Assembly (NCBI GenBank): GCA_023398165.1
Contig: JAEWSQ010000014.1
Coordinates: 124,001 to 188,000 of the forward strand
Reading direction: 5' to 3'
DNA from: Spirochaetota bacterium
GTDB lineage: Bacteria > Spirochaetota > Spirochaetia > Treponematales > Treponemataceae
Length of the DNA: 64,000 nucleotides
Shown in pieces: positions 37,794-47,075 of the stretch. The notes beneath the pieces were generated by a model. It did not search any database. It saw only the letters and a list, made by a program, of their open reading frames with translations, and was not told the DNA's origin. The translations under genes were made by a program, and so were the position numbers. Within the stretch, counting starts at the first letter, position 1, and each line of letters starts with the position of its first letter.

Positions 37794-38855
37794 ATGTTTA
37801 TTCTAGATGCAGGTTTTTCAAGAAACTATTCAATAATTATTTACGTCCCCCTATTTCTTGGAATAGGTGTGGCTGTCTTTTTTCTAATTGTAAATATAAT
37901 TTTGAAAACAGTACGTAATAGTACTATGAAAAAAAACTCCGATCCTCTAAGACCTACCACAGTATCTGATATTCGCTTTGCAGCTAAAGAATTGAACCTT
38001 ACCGGTGAGGAACGTGATTTTTTATGGAATATCTGTAAAACTAATAAGGTGGCAAATTTTTTATCCTGCATGAAAAACCCGGTACAGCTCGATGAGCTTT
38101 TTAAAACGGTTTTTTCTAAAACATCTACTGAAGATAATAAGGCGCTTTTATTCTCTATAAGAAACAAAATTGATCAGGATAAGCGCAATACTGCATTAAT
38201 ATCGAGTACTAAAAACATTCCAACAGGTCAGAAAATGACTTACATTGATGAAAATCATGATCAGTATCCTTCCGAGGTCATTGATAATGTACCGGATGGT
38301 CTTGTACTCATTGTACCGAAGAATCTTTACGGCGACGAGTTACGACCTGCTCCTCTTTCCAAAATAACTCTTTCATTTGAAATTAAGGATAATACGGCAT
38401 ACCGTCTCACAACAAGAGTTGTGCGGTATCAGCAAAGGATTCACAGTGAACTTGTCGTCTCTCATACAAATAATCTTGAAATACTTCACCGAAGAAATCA
38501 GCGTAGAGTTCCGTACAATCCTGTGTGCGTATTTGCTGCTGTAAAAGTTACAACAGGAGGGAAAGGAAAAGATCCGGCTGTGGAATACGTCCCTCTTGAA
38601 CACCGTTATGAAGGAAAGCTTGTTGATATTTCCAGTGAAGGCTGCAGCATACAGACTAATCTTGCAATAAAAAAGCAGCAGTATATTTACATTGAGTTTA
38701 AACTTGACGATTCATCGACTGATTCTGTATTCGGCATGATAGTTGACACTATAGTTAATTCACAGACTAAATTGAATACTCTCCATATTCACTTTGTAAG
38801 AATGAAACTTGAAACGAGAAATAAAATTTACACTCTTGTCTATGAATACCTGTAA
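37794..38855 (+). CDS. Membrane-anchored PilZ-domain protein, flagellar-locus copy
   Basis: One transmembrane helix (about residues 13-38) is followed by a helical linker and a YcgR-like N-terminal domain. The PilZ domain has RRNQRR at about 233-238 and DISSEGC at about 278-284. It should bind c-di-GMP. Location within a flagellar operon suggests it ties motility to c-di-GMP, as YcgR does. It shares layout with the PilZ protein at 2,190. Its ribosome-binding site is AAGGAAGG. Confidence 0.85.
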   Translation: MFILDAGFSRNYSIIIYVPLFLGIGVAVFFLIVNIILKTVRNSTMKKNSDPLRPTTVSDIRFAAKELNLTGEERDFLWNICKTNKVANFLSCMKNPVQLDELFKTVFSKTSTEDNKALLFSIRNKIDQDKRNTALISSTKNIPTGQKMTYIDENHDQYPSEVIDNVPDGLVLIVPKNLYGDELRPAPLSKITLSFEIKDNTAYRLTTRVVRYQQRIHSELVVSHTNNLEILHRRNQRRVPYNPVCVFAAVKVTTGGKGKDPAVEYVPLEHRYEGKLVDISSEGCSIQTNLAIKKQQYIYIEFKLDDSSTDSVFGMIVDTIVNSQTKLNTLHIHFVRMKLETRNKIYTLVYEYL

Positions 38856-38895
38856 TTCTTGACGAATAGCGATTTTTACACTAAGGTGATAGCAG

Positions 38896-39156
38896 ATGAA
38901 AGTACTTGAATTAAGAGATATTCAAAAAGAAGAAGGATACATCTATTACAGGAAAAAGTTTTTCTCTACAGCATTGATCGAAATACCTCAGCGTAATATT
39001 GAGGTTCCCTTAATGTTCGTTATAGAAACGGGGCCTACCGGATCAAAATCAGTTGAGATAACACTTCAATCATCTATTGATTATCCTGTGCTTCCTGTGA
39101 TAAAAGCTCTTAAGGAAAAAATCGGAGAATACGATAAGGAAGGACTGCTTTACTAA
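38896..39156 (+). CDS. Small conserved-looking protein of unknown function
   Basis: The 86-residue protein is rich in beta strands with no signal peptide or motif that I recognise. It begins MKVLELRDIQKEEGYIYYRK. Its stop overlaps the start of tsaE by one base (TAATG), which indicates coupling. Confidence 0.7.
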   Translation: MKVLELRDIQKEEGYIYYRKKFFSTALIEIPQRNIEVPLMFVIETGPTGSKSVEITLQSSIDYPVLPVIKALKEKIGEYDKEGLLY

Positions 39157-39599
39157 TGGTTCTATATACAAAAACAAGCGATGAAACCATAGCTCTGGGT
39201 GAAAAAATTGGTTCGTATTTACGAAAAGGCGACATAATTGCCCTCAAAGGAACACTCGCTGCCGGTAAGACAACAATTACAAAGGGTATTGCACGCTCTC
39301 TGGGAGTACAGGAAGATGTAACAAGCCCTACTTTTACGCTCATTTCTGAATACGAAGGCAGGATTCCTCTATACCATTTTGATGTATACAGACTTGATAC
39401 TGTTGAAGATTTTATAAATCTTGGTTCCGAGGAACTTCTTTATGGAAACGGTGTAAGTATAATTGAATGGAGTGAAAAAATATTTGCCCAGCTGCCTGAT
39501 TATACTATATCTATTCTTCTGGAAACGATGAAAGATAATTCCAGAAAAATTACAATAACAAATTGGAAGTATGAAAATCCGGAAGGCATAATAGTATGA
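39156..39599 (+). CDS. tsaE: tRNA threonylcarbamoyladenosine biosynthesis ATPase TsaE
   Basis: A P-loop GTLAAGKTTITKGIA near residue 30, TSPTFTLISEY near 57 and an IIEWSEK block near 105 define TsaE. It powers the TsaB-TsaD complex in t6A synthesis. The reading frame overlaps tsaB by four bases (ATGA). Confidence 0.9.
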   Translation: MVLYTKTSDETIALGEKIGSYLRKGDIIALKGTLAAGKTTITKGIARSLGVQEDVTSPTFTLISEYEGRIPLYHFDVYRLDTVEDFINLGSEELLYGNGVSIIEWSEKIFAQLPDYTISILLETMKDNSRKITITNWKYENPEGIIV

Positions 39600-40279
39600 A
39601 AGCATTATCAATCGACAGTTCAGGCACCTGCATCAGTATTGCATCACGCAATGAAGATAAGTCTGTTCTAGTATCACTAGATATCGGCATGAGACAATCA
39701 GAAAAAATCCTGAGCTCCATCATTACAGTTCTCAACGAAATAGAAATGTCGCCGAAAGACTTGGATTTTTCATGCCTCTGTCTCGGTCCCGGTTCTTTTA
39801 CCGGGTTACGCCTTTCATTTTCAGCATTGAAATCACTTGAGCTTGCTCATTCTATTCCAATATATGGAATCCCTACTCTTTCTGTACTGGCACATTCTTA
39901 TAGAGTATGGCCCGGTGCTGTCATACCATGTATTGATGCAAAGAAAAACAGATTCTATACTGCGGTGTACAGAAACGGTATTGAATGTTTAAGCCCCTGT
40001 GATATTGAGTGTAAAGATATTCTTCCCTATATTGACCGTGAAGAAAAGATTCTTTGTACCGGACATGATTCGAAACTCTTTATTGAACAGCTTCTTTCCT
40101 GCAACGCCGATCTTCAATGCAGCTCACTAGATATTCACAGTTCTAATTCTGCTTTTACTCTAATGGACATGGCATACGATAAATACTCTAAAAATGAGAA
40201 ACCTCTTGAAGAATATGAAGGACCTGTTTATATAAGACCGAGCGAGGCCGAGGAATCACTACTTCCCAAGCATAGTTGA
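39596..40279 (+). CDS. tsaB: tRNA threonylcarbamoyladenosine biosynthesis protein TsaB
   Basis: This ASKHA-fold protein has MKALSIDSSGTCISIA at the start and LGPGSFTGLRLSFSALKSLE near residue 63, as in TsaB. It is the TsaD partner. It is convergent with csrA, overlapping it by 21 bases, and no terminator is seen between them. Confidence 0.88.
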   Translation: MKALSIDSSGTCISIASRNEDKSVLVSLDIGMRQSEKILSSIITVLNEIEMSPKDLDFSCLCLGPGSFTGLRLSFSALKSLELAHSIPIYGIPTLSVLAHSYRVWPGAVIPCIDAKKNRFYTAVYRNGIECLSPCDIECKDILPYIDREEKILCTGHDSKLFIEQLLSCNADLQCSSLDIHSSNSAFTLMDMAYDKYSKNEKPLEEYEGPVYIRPSEAEESLLPKHS

Positions 40280-40483
40280 AAGAGATTCCAGAGAATCCTT
40301 TGTGACCGCCGCTTCTCTGTTTTCATTTTGAATGGCGTTAAATACTTCCTGCCTGAAAACTTTGACATCTTTAGGTGCTTCAACGCCGATCTTAACCTGA
40401 TCGCCTCTTATTTCAATAATTGAAATCGTTATTTCACTGCCTATCTTTATTTTTTCATTCGTTTTTCTGGAAAGTATCAACAT
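40259..40483 (-). CDS. csrA: Carbon storage regulator, RNA-binding
   Basis: The 74-residue CsrA starts MLILSRKTNEKIKIGSEI and ends with a variable helical tail. The GVEAPKDVKVFRQEV strand with its arginine is the RNA-contact surface. The start at 40,483 has a GGAG site and removes a 17-residue extension that lies inside fliW. It overlaps fliW by seven bases. CsrA binds GGA motifs in mRNA leaders; both flaB leaders here have suitable sites. Confidence 0.94.
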   Translation of the reverse strand: MLILSRKTNEKIKIGSEITISIIEIRGDQVKIGVEAPKDVKVFRQEVFNAIQNENREAAVTKDSLESLSTMLGK

Positions 40484-40902
40484 TGGGTACTCCGTGAATT
40501 GAGCTGGTCTAATACCGGATGTTTTGTAGTCCATTTGGGATCGGATAAAATAACCTGCATGCCCTTGTTATTTTTCCTATTTATTATAACCGGACCCTGC
40601 AAATTTGCAGTCACTGCCTTGCCATCCCTGGGAATCGTCAGTATTGTTAACACAATGACATCTGAAGGACTTGTTATATCTATCTTTTTCAGACTTTCAT
40701 CATCAATATCCAATTCATACTCGGGAAAAATTATAAACGGATCAACGACAAGAAACGCTAGAGACTTTTCCTGTGCCGATTGCAGCCACAAGAAGGGATG
40801 AAGTTCAGATTCAGTAAGTCTATACTCGGTAATCGTTTCGAAACCGAATAAACCCTGCTCTACCAGTAATTTTTTTTCTTTAAGATCAACAATGCCGTCC
40901 AT
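40477..40902 (-). CDS. fliW: Flagellar assembly factor FliW
   Basis: The 141-residue protein has EQGLFGFETITEYRL, a PFLWLQSAQEKSLAFLVVDPF block and NLQGPVIINRKNNKGMQV, all typical of FliW. FliW binds flagellin and CsrA alternately, releasing flagellin mRNA from repression when flagellin is being exported. Co-transcription with csrA and flgL matches the classical operon. Confidence 0.94.
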   Translation of the reverse strand: MDGIVDLKEKKLLVEQGLFGFETITEYRLTESELHPFLWLQSAQEKSLAFLVVDPFIIFPEYELDIDDESLKKIDITSPSDVIVLTILTIPRDGKAVTANLQGPVIINRKNNKGMQVILSDPKWTTKHPVLDQLNSRSTQC

Positions 40903-40911
40903 AATTTTTCC

Positions 40912-42156
40912 TTATTTAATATAATTAAGCAGTGAATTTGAATAAAGATTTCCCGCTGTGCTTAAAGTAGCATTTTTAACATACTCGAGCATTTTCATGT
41001 CTGTCACAGCTTTAGTGAAATCCAGGTCTCCTTCTCTTGAAATTGCCGATGTTACATTAAGCTGAACCGCTTCCGAACGTGCAATATTCTGAACAGCCCT
41101 TTCGTATCGTGAACCAAGATCAGCAACCCCGGTAATGAGATTATTGAGTGCGCTGTCGAGACTTCCCAGCACCTTTCCGCCTATAGATTCTGAATCGCCT
41201 GTTAGGAGCGCATTGCGTAACGCTATAACAGAATCAAACATGGATCCGCCTGAGACAAGAACCGATTCTCCTACATTGAAAGGAGGCCTCTGGCTTTTAT
41301 CTTTAATAATTCCGAGTTCTTCAAAGGTATTTCCCTTTGCATCCTCAAGCCATAACTGCCGTGCATCTGTCGTATGAAGTGTAAGTCCCTTGGTAACAGG
41401 ATCTATTCCTGCTTTCACAGGCGAGCCGGAATTGTTTATTTTTGCCGCAACAGCATAAATGTTATCACCTGTTTTAAGGTCAATATCTATGCCGTTGATT
41501 GATATGGTACTGTCCTGTCTTACCTGATACGAACTTGCATCCCTCTGTGAAAAAAGCTGCTGAGGTTCCGCCCAAAAAAGTTTGTTTCCTGTTCTGTCTA
41601 CAGACAGAAATGACTGCTCATCAACTTCAACGTTATTTTCTGCTATAGAACCGTTATAGCGTACCGATTGAATAAGTGATTCTGATGAACCGGCTATATT
41701 TCCCAGTTCTGTGGTAAAAGCCGTTGATTTGCTTCTGTTTCCTGCAAATAATGCATTACCGTCCGCATCTTTTGCATTTGCATTTTGAACCAGTTCCTGC
41801 AGAAGCTGATCGACTTCCACAGCAATATTTGCCATATCTTCTTTAGTATATACGCCGTTTGCTCCGGTTACTGCAAGTTCCCTGATGCGCTGCATAATCT
41901 CCACAGAATTATTCAGATAGCCTTCGGTCATAGAATACTGATCAGTTAATGTCTGAGCATTATGCTTAAAGGTTTCAACCCGGGATGCATATGACTGATA
42001 CCGCACGAGGTGTCCGGCGGCAATAGGGTCATCCCGCAGACTTTGAATGCGGTTTTGGCTTCCCATTTGATTATTTGCTTTGTTCAGTTTTGATTCCTGA
42101 AGACGCAGATTATATTGAACATCATTATTTGTAATACTAGAACTGACTCTTCTCAT
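40912..42156 (-). CDS. flgL: Flagellar hook-filament junction protein FlgL
   Basis: The 414-residue protein has flagellin-like ends (MRRVSSSITNNDVQYNLR and a C-terminal YVKNATLSTAGNLYSNSLL helix). The centre is a variable domain. It forms the second junction layer between hook and filament. It follows flgK after 16 bases. Confidence 0.92.
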   Translation of the reverse strand: MRRVSSSITNNDVQYNLRLQESKLNKANNQMGSQNRIQSLRDDPIAAGHLVRYQSYASRVETFKHNAQTLTDQYSMTEGYLNNSVEIMQRIRELAVTGANGVYTKEDMANIAVEVDQLLQELVQNANAKDADGNALFAGNRSKSTAFTTELGNIAGSSESLIQSVRYNGSIAENNVEVDEQSFLSVDRTGNKLFWAEPQQLFSQRDASSYQVRQDSTISINGIDIDLKTGDNIYAVAAKINNSGSPVKAGIDPVTKGLTLHTTDARQLWLEDAKGNTFEELGIIKDKSQRPPFNVGESVLVSGGSMFDSVIALRNALLTGDSESIGGKVLGSLDSALNNLITGVADLGSRYERAVQNIARSEAVQLNVTSAISREGDLDFTKAVTDMKMLEYVKNATLSTAGNLYSNSLLNYIK

Positions 42157-42172
42157 CGGGAAACTCCTTTAC

Positions 42173-44047
42173 TTATACACCGATACCGTTAATAACAGTA
42201 TTTAATAATTCATCCATCACACTGATAAATTTTGCGGCAGCATTGTATCCGTGCTGGAATTTAATAATATCAGCAAGTTCTTCATCAACATTAACACCGG
42301 AAATTGAGTCGCGCAGAGTCCGTAAGTCGCTCATAATAGAGTTTTGACTTAGGAGGGATATTTCCGCCTGCTCACCTTTCAAACCTGCATTGGTGACACT
42401 CTCTGCAAAGTAATCGTCAAAGGTTTTGTTCTCCCCGATCATTACGGAGGTGTTTCTAATTGATGCAATAGCGAGAGCCGCAGAACCATCTCCCGTTTCT
42501 GCTGTGAGCGAAGAAGAAGGAAAAGCCGCAGCAACCGACAATACATCATTTTTAATTGTAGGATTTACTGTAATATAACCTGAAGGATTAAGCACAGGAG
42601 CTACAGCATATGAGGCTCCGGTATTAGATAAAGATGATACAGCATTAGCCTGATTAAAATTATATGCATTATCAGCGCCTGATCCGTTTAATAATCCTGC
42701 ATAACCTGTTAAAAAATACCCTGAGTCTTCAACATACCGTATAACAAAATCAGGATCTGAGGCATTCTGTGCAGAAGTTGCTTTTAATACAAGCTCATTA
42801 TTTCTGTCGAGGTAAGCCTTTACTTCGCTTGTTGAGTTATTTATCTTAGCAATAACCGTTTCCACAGTATCAGTCGGATAATATGGTATTTCTACATTTC
42901 CATTGCTGCCTGATAAAATCATAGTTCCCTGAAGCCCTATTTTGTCCTGCGGATTCAGTGCATTGGTTCCGGTCATTCTAAAAATATATGAAGCATCATC
43001 AATACCATCGCTGTTTCTATCATAGTTTCCAAGGGTATTTGTTACAAACGGCTGTTGAACAAAAAAATCAAGACCTGTGGTATTATTGAAACCGACTGCA
43101 TTACGGTGAACATCATTAACAAGATCGGCAAAATTCATTGTCATAGTATTTAAACTCTGCAGTTCCTGACGTATATCCACATCACGCAGTTCAATCAATG
43201 CCCCGAGCGAACCGCCTGAAAAAAAAGCATCATTTTTCGTATCTTTCCAAATAACCTTACTGTATCCTGTCCCATCTAAAACAGGCTCAACTTCAAACGA
43301 GCGTGCTTTACTGCCTTGAACGAGTATCTTACCGTCAACATGAACCATAAATTCATCGCTGTCGCGGGAATCTGTTGTAATGTTTATTATTGAAGATAAT
43401 TTTTCAATGAGAACATCCCTTCTGTCAAGCAGATCATTGGGATTATCTCCCATGGCTTTGGACCGTACTATTTCACTATTTAACTGTGCAATATCATTAG
43501 TATAGGTATTAACCTGTTCAATAGTTGCTTCAATGTCGCCGTTTAAAAGATTTCCGATACCCGCTAATCCAGTATAGCGCTGCTTAATTGCATCGGTAAG
43601 AGATTCACCCCTCGTAACAACAGCATGGCGGGCTGCTTTTGATTCAGGATATACAGATAATTCCTGCCATGATTCCCAGAATTTATCCATGGTTGTCCGT
43701 ACTGAAACATCGGCAGGCTCATTATATATATTTTCTATCATCTGATAGTAGCTTTCCCGTTTTGCCCAGTAGCCTTCCTGGTTCGCCTGTGATGTAATCC
43801 TTGAATCAAGAAGGGCATCACGAACACGGTTAATGCTCTCTATTGATGAACCCTGTCCTATTTGTCCCGGAGTCTCCGCCCTGCTCAAGTCTGGTCTATA
43901 CAAAGGATCATAGGCACGAATAGTAACTCTCTGTCTGGAAAACCCTTCTGTATCTGCATTGGAAATATTATGACCTGCAGTATTAATCTGCTGACTGTGA
44001 GCCATAAGACTTCTTTTTCCAATTTCTATTCCTGAAAATGTTGACAT
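42173..44047 (-). CDS. flgK: Flagellar hook-associated protein FlgK
   Basis: The 624-residue protein has the rod/hook signature ANTGLTA-like helix SQQINTAGHNISNADTEGFS and the C-terminal QHGYNAAAKFISVMDELL. The ATG at 44,047 has AAGGA five bases upstream; a TTG one codon earlier is less likely. It forms the first hook-filament junction layer. Confidence 0.93.
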   Translation of the reverse strand: MSTFSGIEIGKRSLMAHSQQINTAGHNISNADTEGFSRQRVTIRAYDPLYRPDLSRAETPGQIGQGSSIESINRVRDALLDSRITSQANQEGYWAKRESYYQMIENIYNEPADVSVRTTMDKFWESWQELSVYPESKAARHAVVTRGESLTDAIKQRYTGLAGIGNLLNGDIEATIEQVNTYTNDIAQLNSEIVRSKAMGDNPNDLLDRRDVLIEKLSSIINITTDSRDSDEFMVHVDGKILVQGSKARSFEVEPVLDGTGYSKVIWKDTKNDAFFSGGSLGALIELRDVDIRQELQSLNTMTMNFADLVNDVHRNAVGFNNTTGLDFFVQQPFVTNTLGNYDRNSDGIDDASYIFRMTGTNALNPQDKIGLQGTMILSGSNGNVEIPYYPTDTVETVIAKINNSTSEVKAYLDRNNELVLKATSAQNASDPDFVIRYVEDSGYFLTGYAGLLNGSGADNAYNFNQANAVSSLSNTGASYAVAPVLNPSGYITVNPTIKNDVLSVAAAFPSSSLTAETGDGSAALAIASIRNTSVMIGENKTFDDYFAESVTNAGLKGEQAEISLLSQNSIMSDLRTLRDSISGVNVDEELADIIKFQHGYNAAAKFISVMDELLNTVINGIGV

Positions 44048-44059
44048 CAATATCCTTCC

Positions 44060-44551
44060 TTACATAACTGCATTAACTACAATGCTTTCCGGCTGGTTTT
44101 TTATGAGAGAACCGGTTCTTGAATACAGCGTATTTCTGCGCTGAGGCAGAACTGTATCGAATATTCCCTGAATAAAATCCTGACTTATTTTTATATATTC
44201 ATTTATTGAATCATTTTCTATTTTTGAAATCATTAGTTTCTTTTTCATATCTGCAAATACAGACTGAACAGCATTTTTAAATTGAGGAGGAATATTCTTA
44301 GCAACAGAAGTTATATCAGATCCAATAACTGCACCGAAATCATGGAAGTACTTAATTCTTCTTTCTTCCAGTTCTGTAAATCCTTCTGACAGTTCATTAA
44401 TATAATACAAAGTACTCTGAAGAGTTTCCCAATCCCGTTTCGTAATACTTTCTCTGATTGATTTCTGCATCTCATAAATTTGAGTGATTAACTCTGTTTG
44501 AGCCAAAAGAACATCATATAACTGTTTAGCATTAGCGAGACTTGTATCCAT
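44060..44551 (-). CDS. flgN: FlgN-like flagellar export chaperone
   Basis: A 163-residue all-helical protein upstream of flgK, with an amphipathic C-terminal segment and length typical of FlgN. It would escort FlgK and FlgL to the export gate. No short motif is diagnostic, so the call rests on helix pattern and gene order. A sigma-28-type promoter stands 20 bases upstream. Confidence 0.72.
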   Translation of the reverse strand: MDTSLANAKQLYDVLLAQTELITQIYEMQKSIRESITKRDWETLQSTLYYINELSEGFTELEERRIKYFHDFGAVIGSDITSVAKNIPPQFKNAVQSVFADMKKKLMISKIENDSINEYIKISQDFIQGIFDTVLPQRRNTLYSRTGSLIKNQPESIVVNAVM

Positions 44552-44571
44552 ACATACTCCTCTATACCTAT

Positions 44572-44598
44572 CTATCGGTTAATTAATTACAGTACTTA
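44572..44598 (-). promoter_or_regulatory. Sigma-28 promoter of the flgN-flgK-flgL-fliW-csrA operon
   Basis: On the minus strand, TAAG, 15 bases, then ACCGATAG matches the FliA consensus in both boxes and in spacing. GGAG and the ATG of flgN follow within 30 bases. Confidence 0.7.
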
Positions 44599-44633
44599 AG
44601 ATAAAACTGATTTTATCTTGAAAAAAGCGGGTA

Positions 44634-44662
44634 TTGACACAGTTATATATTATGGATATTAT
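44634..44662 (+). promoter_or_regulatory. Promoter of the tRNA cluster
   Basis: TTGACA and TATTAT are separated by 17 bases, about 18 bases before tRNA-His. Confidence 0.75.
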
Positions 44663-44680
44663 AGCCTTCGTCGGTTATAT

Positions 44681-44753
44681 GGTGCCTGTAGTTCAGGGGT
44701 AGAGCGCCAGATTGTGGATCTGGTTGTCGTGGGTTCAAATCCCATCAGGCACC
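44681..44753 (+). tRNA. tRNA-His (GTG)
   Basis: Anticodon loop TTGTGGA and the additional 5' G paired with C73 (eight-pair acceptor GGTGCCTG/CAGGCACC) mark tRNA-His. No CCA is encoded. Confidence 0.95.
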
Positions 44754-44780
44754 CTAGCCATTTTATTGTGTTACTGACGC

Positions 44781-44854
44781 GCGTTCGTAGCTCAGCCGGA
44801 TAGAGCAACGGACTTCGAATCCGTAGGTCGCACGTTCGAACCGTGTCGGACGCA
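44781..44854 (+). tRNA. tRNA-Arg (TCG)
   Basis: Acceptor GCGTTCG/CGGACGC, anticodon loop CTTCGAA and T arm CGTTCGAACCG. The cloverleaf is complete. Confidence 0.95.
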
Positions 44855-44897
44855 AGTACTTGATAGATTTTTTATTATTAGGTAAAATGACTGTATC

Positions 44898-44970
44898 GGG
44901 CCATTAGCTCAGCTGGTAGAGCAACAGACTCTTAATCTGTGGGTCGGCAGTTCGATCCTGCCATGGCTCA
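44898..44970 (+). tRNA. tRNA-Lys (CTT)
   Basis: Acceptor GGGCCAT/ATGGCTC, anticodon loop CTCTTAA and T arm CAGTTCGATCCTG. It is the last conserved gene before the integrase and so the likeliest integration target; no copy of its 3' end was found elsewhere in the window. Confidence 0.95.
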
Positions 44971-44975
44971 GAAAA

Positions 44976-45028
44976 AACAAAAGGCTAAACTATTGTTATG
45001 CAATAGAATAGTCTTTTGTTTTTTTTTG
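44976..45028 (+). terminator. Terminator of the tRNA cluster
   Basis: AACAAAAGGCTA and the later TAGTCTTTTGTT enclose an inner CTATTG/CAATAG stem; nine Ts follow. Confidence 0.85.
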
Positions 45029-45048
45029 CTCATATGGCAAAAAGACAA

Positions 45049-45100
45049 TTACAGAAGAAATACAGAAAGCAGTCTGTGAGTCTGTTAGATTTACAGAAGA
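45049..45100 (+). repeat. Short direct repeats upstream of the integrase gene
   Basis: TTACAGAAGA occurs at 45,049-45,058 and 45,091-45,100, with a partial TACAGAA at 45,061. AGTCTGTGAGTCTGT is a tandem pair between them. Such clusters are typical of integrase or excisionase arm-binding sites or of operators. Confidence 0.4.
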
Positions 45101-45179
45101 CTTTTCTGAAATATATTATCAAACTACCTTTACCGAAGGCGTTTGAATAGTTCTCGTTATTTAATAACAAGGAGTATTT

Positions 45180-46502
45180 ATGCGCCAATTTTATGTTTTC
45201 AGACGTAAGAATTCAGCTATTTACTATGTCCAATTTGTGGATCCTGTGACAAAAAAAATGCTTCCTGCTCGTTCTACCTATAAAAAAACTAAGGAAGAAG
45301 CCCTTGCCAAAGTTCATGAATGGTATTATTCCAATACGTTTATCAAGAAAACTAAAGACTCTCCTGCTAAACGATTTATCTCATTACTGACTGATAAAAA
45401 ATTATCTTTGGATGAGGTTTTAGAAGTTCAGCATGCTGTATCTGCCTTTTACCCTTCTGTACTTCCTGCAGTTGGAAATCCGGGTTCTGCATCCCTTGCA
45501 GCTCCTGTTTCTTTTGCAGTATCTGGAAAACAGGCGGCTTCCCCTTCTCTGTTGTCTTATTTGCGGTATTTTTGGGATTTTGAAAAGTCTGATTATGTCC
45601 AAGATAAAATTTATCATGGTCAGCGTATCGGGCAGAGGCACTGTTATGAGATGCTGAACAGGGTTAAATACTGGAAAGAGTTTTTCTCCAAGGATTTTAC
45701 CCTTCGGGATCTCACGACATTGAAGATTCAGGAATTTGAAAAGTCTCTTCGGGGGAAGAATATCTCAACTCTGACTATGAATAATATTATCAAGTGCGGA
45801 AGTATTGCTTTTAAGTGGGCTGTCAGGCAAAAACTTCTTGATGAGAATCCGTTTGAAGGTATTACTGCTTACTCGATTAATTCTAAAGAACGGGGCATTT
45901 TAACCAATGAGGAAGCGGGAAAACTGTTCCGTATTGGTATGTGGAGCGATGAGCGGGCTATGGTTGCCAATAAACTAGCGATGACTACTGGCCTTCGTAT
46001 GGGCGAAATCTTAGCCCTTCGTAAAAACGACATTGGGGAGGACAGGCTTTTTATCCGTCATTCATGGAGTCCTCTCGATGGTCTTAAAAGTACTAAGACG
46101 GGTATTGAGCGTGAGGTTCCTCTTCTTCCGGAAATCAGGACCTTGCTTTTTACCCTGCTTTTACAGAATCCTCACCGTGCTGAAGGTGAATCGTTCATCT
46201 TCTGGGGAAATATTCCTGATAAACCTGTTGTTCAAAATGTTATTACTGACGGCTTGAAATTTGCTCTTGAGAGTATCGACATAGGAGATAAGGAACGGGA
46301 AGAAAGAAATATTGTTTTCCACTCATGGCGGCATTTTTATGCAACGGTCATATCAAACAATGTAGGTGAAAGAAAAGCTCAGATTGCGCTGGGTCATTTG
46401 ACTCCTGCGATGACGAAACACTATGCCGCTCATAAACGGGATGAAGATTTGCAGCAGGTTGCGGATGCTTCTGCTCATATTTTCAGCTCCCTTTTAGCCT
46501 AG
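45180..46502 (+). CDS. int: Tyrosine recombinase, phage-type integrase
   Basis: The 440-residue protein has an N-terminal arm-binding-like region and a SAM-like core-binding domain (about 120-235). The catalytic domain shows Arg273 (TGLRMGE), a Lys in the STKTG loop, His381-x-x-Arg384 (HSWRH), His406 (LGHLT) and Tyr415 (TKHY). The set is complete, so the enzyme should be active. A Ser/Pro/Ala-rich insert (about 85-122) separates the first two domains. GGAG lies before the ATG. It is longer than integron integrases and has no IntI-type patch that I can see, so it belongs to the phage element. Confidence 0.92.
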   Translation: MRQFYVFRRKNSAIYYVQFVDPVTKKMLPARSTYKKTKEEALAKVHEWYYSNTFIKKTKDSPAKRFISLLTDKKLSLDEVLEVQHAVSAFYPSVLPAVGNPGSASLAAPVSFAVSGKQAASPSLLSYLRYFWDFEKSDYVQDKIYHGQRIGQRHCYEMLNRVKYWKEFFSKDFTLRDLTTLKIQEFEKSLRGKNISTLTMNNIIKCGSIAFKWAVRQKLLDENPFEGITAYSINSKERGILTNEEAGKLFRIGMWSDERAMVANKLAMTTGLRMGEILALRKNDIGEDRLFIRHSWSPLDGLKSTKTGIEREVPLLPEIRTLLFTLLLQNPHRAEGESFIFWGNIPDKPVVQNVITDGLKFALESIDIGDKEREERNIVFHSWRHFYATVISNNVGERKAQIALGHLTPAMTKHYAAHKRDEDLQQVADASAHIFSSLLA

Positions 46503-46610
46503 GTTTTACAAAATTGAAAACAATGTGTCAATTAAAATGATACATTGTTTTACGGTTACGGGGCGTTATCTGGGGTACCATATACTTACATTGATTTATG
46601 GAGGTGTATG

Positions 46611-46841
46611 TTGGATCAAAAAGATGAAGAAGTATCAGCAGAGGATGTAATTGTCGAAGACGTGATGGATATCAAAGAAGCAGCACAATATCTGCATTGT
46701 GCTGTATCGACGGTATATAGGGATACTGCCCTTGGTGCTATTCCCTGTATTCGTAAAGGGCGTCGGGTTCTGTTTCTTAAGTCTGATTTACTGATATGGC
46801 TCAAGGGTATGAGGTCTACTGAATCAAGAGGGGCTGCATAA
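46611..46841 (+). CDS. Excisionase/AlpA-type helix-turn-helix protein
   Basis: A winged helix-turn-helix of the excisionase family (DIKEAAQYLHCAVSTVYRDT, then RKGRRVLFLKSDLLIWL) occupies most of the 76 residues. TTG 46,611 lies six bases after GGAGG; the ATG three bases earlier is too close to it. It may direct excision or control the head genes, as AlpA does in satellites. Confidence 0.75.
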   Translation: MDQKDEEVSAEDVIVEDVMDIKEAAQYLHCAVSTVYRDTALGAIPCIRKGRRVLFLKSDLLIWLKGMRSTESRGAA

Positions 46842-47029
46842 TGATAATGACAAAGAATGAGGTTATCAGCCAGGTATCAAAAGACTTAAAAAAACGGATG
46901 GAAGAAAAGACCTTTGGTGAAATAGGGATAACTATCACGATGCATGAAGGGTATCCTGTAAAAATATCAGAGAATCTTACAACGAATATCATCAGGCGTT
47001 CTAACGGATTTTTGGAAATTACGAAGTAA
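46841..47029 (+). CDS. Small protein of unknown function (DUF2292-like)
   Basis: The 62-residue product has FGEIGITITMHEGYPVKIS, similar to the short DUF2292 (YezG-type) family seen in many Firmicutes. The start overlaps the preceding stop (TAATG); an ATG six bases later is possible. It ends just before a strong terminator, so int, the HTH gene and this gene could form one unit. Confidence 0.55.
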   Translation: MIMTKNEVISQVSKDLKKRMEEKTFGEIGITITMHEGYPVKISENLTTNIIRRSNGFLEITK

Positions 47030-47031
47030 GA

Positions 47032-47070
47032 TAAGGACTGTCCACAAAATATGGGCAGTCCTTTTTTTTT
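47032..47070 (+). terminator. Bidirectional terminator between convergent genes
   Basis: AAGGACTGTCC and GGGCAGTCCTT pair across a nine-base loop, with T runs beyond. It serves the plus-strand integrase unit and, read from the other side, the minus-strand gene ending at 47,076. Confidence 0.8.
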
Positions 47071-47075
47071 ATGGC

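Noticed and set aside
45180..46502. Integrase considered as the integron integrase for the attC sites
   Set aside because: It is about 100 residues longer than IntI proteins, has a phage-type N-terminal arm-binding region, and is followed by an excisionase and head genes rather than by an attI site.
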